From Euperipatoides rowelli (Eukaryota; Onychophora; Udeonychophora; Euonychophora; Peripatopsidae): a stretch of DNA of 13,463 bases. Shown here piece by piece: positions 8,601 through 13,463 of the stretch (the first letter of the stretch is position 1; each line of letters starts with the position of its first letter). The position numbers were made by a program, and so were the translations under genes. Below the pieces are notes generated by a model. The model was given only the letters and a program-made list of their open reading frames with translations, ran no database searches and was not told the origin of the DNA. Location: assembly GCA_003024985.2 (NCBI GenBank), contig PXIH01S0029496.1. The stretch is one strand, 5' to 3'.

Positions 8601-11600
8601 TAAGATTTGAAAATGAACAAGAAAATTTAATAGATAAATCTTTTCTACGCTCAACTAACAATTGCATTTTTATAATTTCAAGAGCTCTACATAGCTAGAA
8701 AATTCATCTCATAATTCTACAAACTGTTTTTTGTATTTTCTCTTTCACACAATGATCAGATTTGATCTTGAGGTTCTAACTGGAAGGCTATAGAATATTT
8801 GAGGAGCCTGGTGAAATATTCTTTCTCTTACACTTTGATCACAGATATATAGCCATCACCAGCAATTGGATATAGATCAAGCCATTCCTACCTGGGATCA
8901 CTCGCAATATGACATTAAGAAGAATCCTTCAAGGGCTTACATGGATGGAAGCTATATTGGGAATACATTGAGAAAATGGGTTTTTCGCTGATTATTCTGG
9001 AGAATTTATGTCTCTCCAAACAAATAACTGAGTCGAACTGCAAAGTATAATAACAGCTCAGACTGCATACAAAGCCATGAAGAAGAATGTAATCAAGAGC
9101 TCTGACAGCGTGTCATTAAACAGGGAGATTTTGAGATGGTAACAACCATGGTGGCTTCCCTAAGCGATTTATTAAAATAAAAAATAATAAATGCAAATTA
9201 TTTAATATTTTAAATTTACACAAGTTGAAAAATATTAGCTTTACTACTTTTTACTTTTTTAATAATTATCTGTAGCACTGCTCTTCAAAGCCAGATTGAA
9301 AAAGAAGATTGAAGTCGGGGGGGGGGGGGGTTATATTCTATATTAATTTGACTATATTAAAGATATTAATTAAAAAATCTACCAATTACGGATGTTTTTT
9401 AATTTAGTTAAGACAATGAGGCTAAGATTTGTGTACAAATTGAGTAGAATTTTGAAATAAGAGTTTGATGTTGTCTACAAGTTGCTGAGAGGTGATTATC
9501 CGATTAGATTTGTGGTGAGTCACCGTGAATGTTAATGTAAGGGAAATTTGATCATTAACTCCTTTATTTTGTTAATTTAATGTGGTAGCAAAAAAAAAAA
9601 ATTGTCGTCCAGTGGACAGTTTTGTCTTTTCCATTTATCAATTTTTATTTACATATATTTGTTTGCCGTGCTCTAAAAATATGATTATACTGTACATAAT
9701 TATATCAATGAGTTGGCATACAGAATGATGCACTGATTCATTTTATTTGCATTCAAAATCTCAATATAGGCCTACGATACTAGCAAAACGACCATTTCCA
9801 GGTTATTCTCCAAGCATTGTCTTCATTCTTAACTTGTTAGCGTTTGCTTTTTTTAAAACGACCGATTGGACAAATTATCTACTTATATAACATAATGGGT
9901 TAAGTGAATGTTATAATTAAAAAAAAAAAAGAATCAGTCTTATGATAGGCCTTACTATCCCCAACTCTGTTATGGCTTATTTCCAGTTATCCTTGGTTTA
10001 CGACCTACAAAGGGTTTTGTTTTGAGGAGTGGACAAGGTAAAATAAAATTGAATTAAATAAAAAGGTGTGTTATTTAAGGATACCTAGCCAAATAATGTT
10101 AGAAATAATATTAAACTAGCATATATATGTTAAACAGGCATAAATCATAATCCAAATTGTTCCATTCTTTTACAATAAAATACAAAATTCAAACAATAGC
10201 CTATCATACATTTATTATAATTAACTATAAGGGCTTATACTGTGCATTGACATATGATCTAGTTCACTTTAATAACCTACCATATAACTTTCACCCGTCA
10301 TGGTGGAAAATATAACTTTCAAGAAGACCAGTTTCTGCCCAAAAGCTGTAAAACAACAACTCTGCAAATGTTTGTCACAATGTCCCAGTTCATATCCCAT
10401 ATAATGTCCTGACAGATTGGGCTAAACAAACCCAAACCAACCAGTAGGCTATATAGCACTTTGAATGTCATACCTTTTGTCTTAATGTTTGACATATTTG
10501 GACATCTTTAATATTATAGTTTTATAAACCAATGTCATTTTTTTTATTAGCATTATTTAGAAGCAAGGAATGAAAATACATCTCAAGATGAACTTCACTG
10601 TAGGAGATACCATATTGCCAAATATCTCGATCAATTACGATAACAAGAGTAAGTCCAAATTTTTCCTTAGTGTTAGTATTAGAGATTAATGAATTGTTTA
10701 TAAAAAATAAAAGAAATTGTAACAGGAAACTTAGTATGAAAGCTAAGCCTAGTCAGATGTAGCCTACATTATTATACTGTACATATATACTGAATACAGT
10801 ATAGCCTATACCGTATATGGTATTAGCTATCTGATTTTATTATTAATATTTTGTGCAGCCAAATAGCTTAACACGCTGATCCTTGGATAAAGTATGGGGG
10901 GGGGGGGGAAGTAACCCATAAATCTATAAAATAAATTGGAAAAATTACATTAAAATGGACCACAGATAGAATTAGCGCATACCTCTATGGGTTTTGTATC
11001 TTCAGTGTCAGAATGGTGGTCCTTTGGGCTCCCGGCTGAGAATGGTCAAGGGCCTTCGACCCCAGAGCCATAGCCAGCCTTTTTTAAATTTAATAAGCTT
11101 TTTTTTTTTTGACTTTTGATAGACTTGATAACCTTTTTTTTTTTTTTTAGTTATATACTCATTTTGTTTCCATTTATTGTCCCTATATAGTTCCTGGTGT
11201 AGCTTTACCGAGCCTATGGGTCCCCCATCATATCATTCTGGTCATAACTATGTATGTTCTTATGTATTTTGTTCAAACATGGGGTGGGGGTGGGACACTG
11301 AGACTACAGACCCATCCACCCCCTTCAATGTGAGGGCTCTGCGTTCATGATAACTCTTATTTTTTCGTTAATTACCTAAATAAAATTAAAAAAAAAAAAA
11401 AAAATTTTCCAAAGAGCTTTCTGACTCCATGGGCCCCCCGGCGATCACCGGCCATCCGGGTGGGCCTATCCGACACTGTGTATCTGTATCAGTTTTATTT
11501 TGTTCATCAAATGCTGTTTTAACTAAGCTCTCTTTAAATGACTGATGATGAATTGAATGCAAGCCTTCTATGTTCTATTAAAAATTATAGTTGTAAAGAG

Positions 11601-12089
11601 CCCTAGTTCAGTAAGTTTATTGAACTGTCTCACAATGTTTTATTAATAAAGTATAATTTTGAGGTGGAACTCCTCAATACAAAATAAAATTATAGTTGTG
11701 AATTTTGGATTAAAAATTGTCTATTATTATTATTATTAAAAGTAATTTTTAAAAAATTAAATTTGATTTGTGCATATTGAAATGATGCAGTGCACGCCAT
11801 CTAAAAATTGTAGTTTTTAATATTTGATTTAAAGATAATTAAAGTTTTAAATTTTATTTGTACTTATTGGTTCTTTCAAACATGTTGCATATATATTTTC
11901 ATGTCTTTTTATTTTTGCAATTGTAATATTAATTAAAGAACACAAAAAGTAAACATAAATGATTATATATTCAAATCTTAATATGCCACAGTCGTGCTAA
12001 CTAAAAAAAAATATGTTGCGGAACGTGGCATTCGTGAAAATTTAGAAGCAGCTGTTAACCTACAAACGTCTGCCCTGGGCCTGTTCTAA
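2475..12089 (+). CDS. Unidentified protein, C-terminal five coding exons (5' part outside window)
   Basis: This spliced model joins 2475-2600, 4376-4456, 7626-7790, 10561-10648 and 11992-12089. The lengths of 126, 81, 165, 88 and 98 nt (the last including the stop) keep one frame throughout and give about 185 residues ending at TAA 12087-12089, which is followed directly by TAG. Introns are 1.8, 3.2, 2.8 and 1.3 kb, all GT-AG. The product is hydrophilic and has no obvious membrane segment. It has a proline/aromatic-rich stretch near the first exon junction (PPISYPPPFFPNDD) and a basic run KRKRKKQKK in exon 3 that could be a nuclear localisation signal. I do not recognise the family and assign no function. 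The model starts without an ATG because the first exon here begins at a splice acceptor. Exons 1-2 are well supported. The exon 3 to 4 junction is less certain. Confidence 0.55.
2601..4375 (+). other. Intron between visible exons 1 and 2
   Basis: It starts GTAAGT and ends with a T run and TGTAG. It is AT-rich with one hairpin (3299-3326). The short open frames on both strands look accidental: they have low-complexity composition, no splice or family support, and lie wholly in the intron. Confidence 0.6.
3299..3326. repeat. Hairpin-forming inverted repeat
   Basis: GGTGGACA at 3299-3306 and TGTCCACC at 3319-3326 are perfectly complementary, with a 12-nt loop. It lies in intron 1. Its role is unknown; it may be the core of a decayed MITE. 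Confidence 0.7.
4376..4456 (+). CDS. Coding exon 2 of the window
   Basis: The acceptor is a run of T followed by TGTAG ending at 4375. The donor is AAG|GTAAAT at 4457. Its 27 codons are in phase 0 on both sides and continue the frame of the previous exon: PFFPNDDADI, one residue undetermined because of the N at 4406, then FSTLLECMKTMVRCCK. The PP|PFFPNDD junction makes a proline/aromatic segment. Only this frame joins exon 1 without a stop. Confidence 0.7.
5332..5638. mobile_element. MITE with 33-bp terminal inverted repeats
   Basis: The left end 5332-5364 (begins TATTTACTAGCG) and the reverse complement of the right end 5606-5638 agree in 32 of 33 positions; the only difference is at 5344. 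The outermost TA on each side could be a TA target duplication, which would make the element 5334-5636 and suggest a Tc1/mariner-type target, but I am not sure of the superfamily. Inside are a perfect 8-bp inverted repeat CCAATCAG/CTGATTGG (5386-5393 and 5427-5434) and a 40-bp direct duplication. It is not coding. The high end identity suggests recent activity. Confidence 0.9.
5485..5586 (+). repeat. Two 40-bp direct repeats inside the 5332 MITE
   Basis: Copy 1 is 5485-5524 and copy 2 is 5546-5586. Both begin GTTAGA, contain AGGGTA and GTTAA, and end in AATCC or GATCC, with a 21-bp spacer. They are diverged from each other by several substitutions and small indels. Confidence 0.6.
5780..6020 (-). 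pseudogene. LINE reverse transcriptase relic, C-terminal (thumb) part
   Basis: On the minus strand from 6015 one frame reads IKLDSKDCCKDLGVTYD, then LLFDKHIQEIHVKIKKIFGF. This matches the KxLGVxxDxxLxFxxHI region that follows the palm of CR1/Jockey-type non-LTR reverse transcriptases. Around 5875 the frame shifts, and a second frame reads FESIYRYYIQPTLDYCKFVL then FYKDISIFKKFG, the familiar YxxxIxPxLxYC...KDIxxLxK block. KDLGV lies at 5977-5991 and LDYC at 5820-5831. Frameshifts and stops show that it is dead. It is separated by the Helitron 6021-6264 from its upstream half. Confidence 0.75.
6021..6264 (+). mobile_element. Non-autonomous Helitron, complete ends
   Basis: This 244-bp element has every terminal sign of a Helitron. 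It starts with TC (TCTCTATATATTAATACG) after an A at 6020. It ends with CTAG at 6261-6264 before a T at 6265. A hairpin lies 10 nt before the CTAG: stem TTGGTTG (6232-6238), loop AATTT, stem CGACCAA (6244-6250), with one G-T pair. There is no target duplication, as expected for insertion between A and T. It encodes no Rep/helicase. Internally it carries a 21-bp tandem duplication. It sits within a LINE remnant on the opposite strand. Confidence 0.78.
6182..6223 (+). repeat. 21-bp tandem duplication inside the Helitron
   Basis: GTGGTGGCTTTTTACCAAGG plus A (6182-6202) is followed directly by a second copy (6203-6223) that differs at two positions, giving 19 of 21 identity. Confidence 0.85.
6265..6430 (-). 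pseudogene. LINE reverse transcriptase relic, catalytic YADD part
   Basis: On the minus strand the frame reads NFYIKDIAKVYKGEIIFYAD and then D, with the catalytic YADD box at 6324-6335. This matches the FxIYINDI...LYADDT segment of non-LTR reverse transcriptases. A PLL triplet shortly before it could be the remains of the GPLLF motif, with a 24-bp insertion between the two; a repeated TAGAATTT marks that insertion. A stop follows four codons after YADD. Together with 5780-6020 it forms one decayed element on the minus strand, interrupted by the Helitron. Sequence between the YADD box and the KDLGV block is shorter than usual, so part is deleted. Confidence 0.68.
7296..7309. promoter_or_regulatory. 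Palindromic AGGTCA pair (IR2), possible nuclear-receptor site
   Basis: AGGTCA, spacer CA, TGACCT is a perfect inverted repeat of the consensus nuclear-receptor half-site with a two-base spacer. It also contains TCACATGA, an E-box-like core. It lies in the intron before coding exon 3. A regulatory role is inference from the motif only. Confidence 0.2.
7626..7790 (+). CDS. Coding exon 3 of the window, basic NLS-like segment
   Basis: The acceptor is TACATAG ending at 7625. The frame is open from 7626 past 7810, beginning EKESHLYAAKRKRKKQKKEE and continuing YIRNYALSPTLGKFQLL. The cluster of eight basic residues resembles a nuclear localisation signal. Two donors are possible. TCT|GTAATT at 7791 gives 55 codons in phase 0 and fits the next exon; AAG|GTTTTT at 7805 gives phase 2. 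Both are weak by consensus. I prefer 7791 because of the phase match, so the 3' edge is tentative. Confidence 0.62.
8168..8522. mobile_element. hAT-like element carrying an internal minisatellite
   Basis: The left end CAGTGTTTCTTTCAGTCA (8168-8185) matches the reverse complement of the right end at 8505-8522 in 16 of 18 positions. The sequence between them holds a run of 11 G, a C-rich segment and a tandem array of about 40-bp units. No clear 8-bp target duplication is seen: the flanks are GCTTAGTG and GATATGAA. Either the flanks have decayed, the copy was rearranged, or it is not a simple hAT insertion. Confidence 0.65.
8263..8460 (+). repeat. Minisatellite, about 40-bp unit, four to five copies
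   Basis: The units are 8263-8302, 8303-8343, 8344-8383 and 8384-8428, with a decayed fifth to about 8460. The consensus is an A run, GCTTATCAAATC, GACAAAA, then GTCCAGACAACT. Units 2 and 3 are nearly identical apart from A-run length and two base changes. The outer units are more diverged, as expected for an array that expands from its centre. The whole array sits inside the hAT-like element 8168-8522. Confidence 0.85.
8720..9180 (+). pseudogene. Degraded block of possible coding origin, unidentified
   Basis: This stretch is clearly less AT-rich than its surroundings. The frame of 8881 reads AIPTWDHSQYDIKKNPSRAY and, further on, QRVIKQGDFEMVTTMVASLS with few stops, several of them TGA. Another frame (TAQTAYKAMKKNVIKSSD) is equally clean, so the original frame cannot be chosen. 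It lies in an intron next to a hAT-like element. It may be a transposase or processed-gene relic. I do not recognise it. Confidence 0.25.
9987..10037 (+). CDS. Candidate 51-nt cassette exon, uncertain
   Basis: It is bounded by a good pyrimidine tract and acceptor (CTTATTTCCAG) and a good donor (ACAAG|GTAAAA). It is 17 codons long, so its inclusion keeps the phase. Phase 0 has a stop. Phase 2, reached from the alternative exon-3 donor at 7805, reads YPWFTTYKGFCFEEWT and would then end at once in the next exon. Phase 1 is also open. It could be an alternative exon with a different C-terminus, or a decoy. Confidence 0.25.
10300..10404 (+). other. Short ORF, 34 codons, of doubtful meaning
   Basis: ATG 10300 in a fair context (GTCATGG) opens a frame MVENITFKKTSFCPKAVKQQ that continues LCKCLSQCPSSYPI to TAA 10402. 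It is less AT-rich than its surroundings, and two frames are open across it. It sits in an intron between candidate exons. It is probably a relic or chance. Confidence 0.15.
10561..10648 (+). CDS. Coding exon 4 of the window
   Basis: The acceptor is TTATTTAG ending at 10560, behind a run of T. The donor is the strong AGA|GTAAGT at 10649. The frame starts KQGMKIHLKMNFTVGDTILP and continues NISINYDNK plus one nucleotide, so it enters in phase 0 and leaves in phase 1, matching exon 5. Many codons end in C (AAC, TTC, ACC, ATC, TAC), unlike the AT-rich background. A competing acceptor at 10550 would use another frame, described separately. I prefer 10561 because its frame runs on without a stop through exon 5. 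Confidence 0.55.
10773..10803. repeat. Inverted repeat TATACTGTA/TACAGTATA
   Basis: Nine-base arms at 10773-10781 and 10795-10803 are perfectly complementary around a 13-nt spacer. The motif TACTGTA recurs elsewhere in the window (for example near 2305, 5475, 9689 and 13185). Confidence 0.5.
11003..11478. mobile_element. hAT-type MITE in the last large intron
   Basis: This 476-bp element starts CAGTGTCAGAATGG, and its other end read in reverse is CAGTGTCGGATAGG (11 of 14 matches). The flanking octamers are TGTATCTT at 10995-11002 and TGTATCTG at 11479-11486, a target duplication with one difference. The ends are GC-rich. The interior has long T and A runs and an AAGCTT-containing unit related to the minisatellite at 8263. 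No coding frame was seen. The superfamily call rests on the termini and the 8-bp duplication. Confidence 0.88.
11085..11155 (-). repeat. Two diverged minus-strand copies of the 8263 minisatellite unit
   Basis: On the minus strand this reads CT, a long A run, GGTTATCAAGTC, then CAAAAGTC, another A run and GCTTATTAAAT. The order A-run, GCTTATCAA, TC, CAAAA, GTC follows the unit of the array at 8263-8460. It lies inside the hAT MITE 11003-11478, so both elements share a core in opposite orientation. Confidence 0.5.
11992..12089 (+). CDS. Coding exon 5 with the stop codon
   Basis: The acceptor is GCCACAG ending at 11991. Two nucleotides complete the isoleucine codon split across the intron. Then VLTKKKYVAERGIREN and LEAAVNLQTSALGLF follow, and TAA at 12087-12089 with TAG directly behind it. 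The segment contains several CpG and C/G-ending codons (GCG, CGT, GGC, CTG), which stand out against the AT-rich intron. The exon continues as 3' untranslated sequence to a donor AAG|GTAAAC at 12433. A hAT MITE was inserted exactly at the stop codon. Confidence 0.6.
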
Positions 12090-12093
12090 TAGG

Positions 12094-12376
12094 CAGGGCT
12101 CACACATTCTAACAGGGGCCTCGGGACTGGAAATCCAGGTAGGTCTCAAGTTCTCAACACTCCCTAATATTTTTGATAATTTTTTTTTTTTGGCTGTTGG
12201 AAAGGAACACTTTGTTAAGTATTACAAGTTTTTTTTCTTTTTTGATAAGCTTTTTTTTTTTTTTTTGATTGATTGTTATTGCAGTGTGTCAACTATGTAA
12301 TATTTAATTAGTTGGTCATTCATGCCTGGACCCCAGGACTGCATCTCCAACCAACCTCCTCTTGTGGGGGGTCCTG
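12094..12376. mobile_element. hAT-type MITE inserted at the stop codon of the gene
   Basis: This 283-bp element has inverted ends CAGGGCTCAC and, read from the other end, CAGGACCCCC (8 of 10 matches). It is flanked by an exact 8-bp target site duplication CTAATAGG at 12086-12093 and 12377-12384. Eight-base duplications and CAG...CTG ends define the hAT superfamily. It has GC-rich ends around a T-rich core that includes GATAAGC followed by a long T run. It codes for no transposase, so it is a non-autonomous copy. The left duplication contains the TAA and TAG of the host gene. Confidence 0.9.
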
Positions 12377-12732
12377 CTAATAGGTATAATGAAATATTGA
12401 ACAAATGTATTGCATATTACTTCTTTGATAAGGTAAACATAAAATCCTAAGTTTTCTATGTTTATACGCTGTTTTATTACTATTTATTATAAATCTTTTA
12501 TGTTAACTCATTGGTTGTTTTTTTTTAATTCATGCTGCCTTTATTTATTTTCAGATCATGGCTGCTGCATTCTACACTTTAAATTTTTTTAAAATAAATA
12601 TTTTAAGATGAAAGAAGAAAAACTCTTGGAAATTTTAAAAACGACCAGCTGTATTTTTTTGTACAAACATTTTTTTTTTTTAAAAAATTGTACATTTTAT
12701 AAACAATCATGTAAATTTTTTCTTGTATTTAA

Positions 12733-12738
12733 AATAAA
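12733..12738 (+). promoter_or_regulatory. Poly(A) signal AATAAA (upstream one)
   Basis: This canonical hexamer lies in the last exon of the gene. It may be an alternative polyadenylation signal to the one at 12781. AATAAA is common by chance in DNA this AT-rich; the position in the terminal exon is what supports it. Confidence 0.4.
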
Positions 12739-12780
12739 TTAACTCTAAATTTTTATTGACATTTACCTGTAAAGTGATGA

Positions 12781-12786
12781 AATAAA
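12781..12786 (+). promoter_or_regulatory. Poly(A) signal AATAAA (main candidate)
   Basis: This canonical hexamer is followed within about 15-40 nt by TTGGTCATATTTTTC and other T-rich sequence that could serve as the downstream element. It lies about 230 nt into the terminal exon. Confidence 0.5.
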
Positions 12787-12999
12787 TATATTTATATTGG
12801 TCATATTTTTCTATTCTTTCTTATTTGTATAATCTCATTCCTTTTAATGCAGTCAGTGCTATATGTTTTAAAGATAATATACTGTATATAGTATAATGTA
12901 TGTTTCACACCAAATAAGTTGTTTCACATTAAATAATTATTGAAAAATTCAAGAATAGATTGGCAAAAAAAAAAAGTAGGTATGGTAGCTTGGGCTGTT

Positions 13000-13142
13000 G
13001 ATTTTTTTAAGCATGGTTGAGAAGTTTATTGAGGGTTTAACTAGTTAGGTATTGCAATGGGTGTATAATTGATATTTTTTAAGCATGGTTGAGGAGTTTA
13101 TTGAGGGTTTAACTTGTTAGGCATTGCAATAGGTATAGAATT
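13000..13142 (+). repeat. 71-72-bp tandem duplication downstream of the gene
   Basis: Copy 1 is 13000-13070 and copy 2 is 13071-13142, directly adjacent. Both carry TTTTTTAAGCATGGTTGAG, TTTATTGAGGGTTTAACT, GTTAGG and ATTGCAAT. There are roughly eight differences, so identity is close to 90 percent. I see no coding frame. It lies about 200 bp beyond the last poly(A) signal. Confidence 0.9.
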
Positions 13143-13463
13143 TGTGGTATATCAATATACATATATAATGTATTATATTAGATATACTGTACACTGTAAA
13201 TAATGCATAGTGTATATTGCATGCATACAACAGCATACAGAAATATATATGTTGTCATTGTTATATATTATATAGTTCTATTCAGCTGACGAGTATTCGA
13301 TCAGCCATGTTAATTACAAACTTATTAAATGTTTGTTAAGTTATACTTATAAAAGTATATGTCTATTCATTTCCATATTGTAATAATACATAACAGAATT
13401 AATATTTTTTAAGGGCAGAACGGGGACGGTACGCTTTAGTAGCCCGTAAGCCTTAAGCATGTT
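13143..13463. other. Downstream AT-rich flank, nothing recognised
   Basis: TA-rich sequence with short palindromic words. The last 50 bases (from about 13412) are less AT-rich and may be the start of another feature that is cut off by the window edge. Confidence 0.4.

Larger units (their letters stand above)
7791..10560 (+). other. Intron between visible exons 3 and 4
   Basis: It contains the hAT-like element 8168-8522, the degraded block 8720-9180, a run of 14 G at 9317-9330 and the candidate 51-nt exon at 9987. The remainder is AT-rich with no gene that I can support. Confidence 0.5.
10649..11991 (+). other. Intron between visible exons 4 and 5
   Basis: It starts with the consensus donor GTAAGT and ends GCCACAG. 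It contains the TACTGTA hairpin, a run of 13 G at 10896-10908 and the hAT MITE 11003-11478. From 11487 to 11990 I see only AT-rich sequence. Confidence 0.55.
12555..12810 (+). other. 3' untranslated last exon (end approximate)
   Basis: A very good acceptor, a T-rich tract followed by TTTTCAG, ends at 12554. It pairs with the donor at 12433 to give a 122-bp intron. The exon is AT-rich and has no long frame. It carries two AATAAA hexamers, after the second of which cleavage is expected. The end at about 12810 is estimated. Confidence 0.55.

Noticed and set aside
8407-8698. Overlapping open frames of 86 (minus) and 70 (plus) codons
   Set aside because: Both start in the minisatellite or the hAT-like end and run over its border at 8522, so they cannot be a single old gene. 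No family match.
9785-12645. AAAACGACC repeated at 9785, 9855 and 12637
   Set aside because: Nine-base word without matching flanks or regular spacing; taken as chance.
1-13463. CRISPR arrays, bacterial operons, tRNA or rRNA genes
   Set aside because: No regularly spaced repeats with unique spacers, no cloverleaf with conserved arms and no rRNA segments were recognised; the sequence has the features of an animal nuclear genome.

Overview
This window looks like nuclear DNA of an animal, probably an invertebrate. It is strongly AT-rich, with homopolymer runs, introns of kilobase size with GT-AG borders, AATAAA poly(A) signals, and remnants of hAT transposons, a Helitron and a non-LTR retrotransposon. 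There are no bacterial operons, Shine-Dalgarno sites or long open frames. I cannot name the species. Two single N bases (2123 and 4406) suggest a draft assembly.

The one gene I can support is on the + strand and enters from the left edge, because its first exon(s) are not in the window. Its exons are 2475-2600, 4376-4456, 7626-7790, 10561-10648 and 11992-12432. The last of these holds the stop codon at 12087-12089. A further 3' untranslated exon starts at 12555 and carries poly(A) signals at 12733 and 12781. The phases agree from exon to exon (0, 0, 0, 1), giving about 185 residues of the C-terminal part of a protein. It contains a lysine/arginine-rich, NLS-like stretch. I do not recognise the protein family. 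The first two exons are the firmest. The exon-3 donor and the choice of acceptor for exon 4 are the weakest joints.

The rest is mostly transposon debris. 1-1000: hAT ends, an N-terminal fragment of a hAT transposase of the GTF2IRD2-like type, and a 311-bp hAT MITE with an 8-bp target duplication. Intron 4457-7625: a 300-bp MITE with near-perfect 33-bp inverted repeats, then a minus-strand LINE reverse-transcriptase relic split by a complete 244-bp Helitron. Intron 7791-10560: a hAT-like element filled with a 40-bp minisatellite, and a degraded block of unknown origin. Intron 10649-11991: a 476-bp hAT MITE with an 8-bp target duplication. 12094-12376: a hAT MITE whose exact 8-bp target duplication covers the gene's stop codon.

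The main biological point is this last insertion. It leaves the coding frame intact but moves the last exon junction from about 52 nt to about 343 nt downstream of the stop. That could expose the transcript to nonsense-mediated decay. It also creates a new spliced small ORF that starts inside the transposon.
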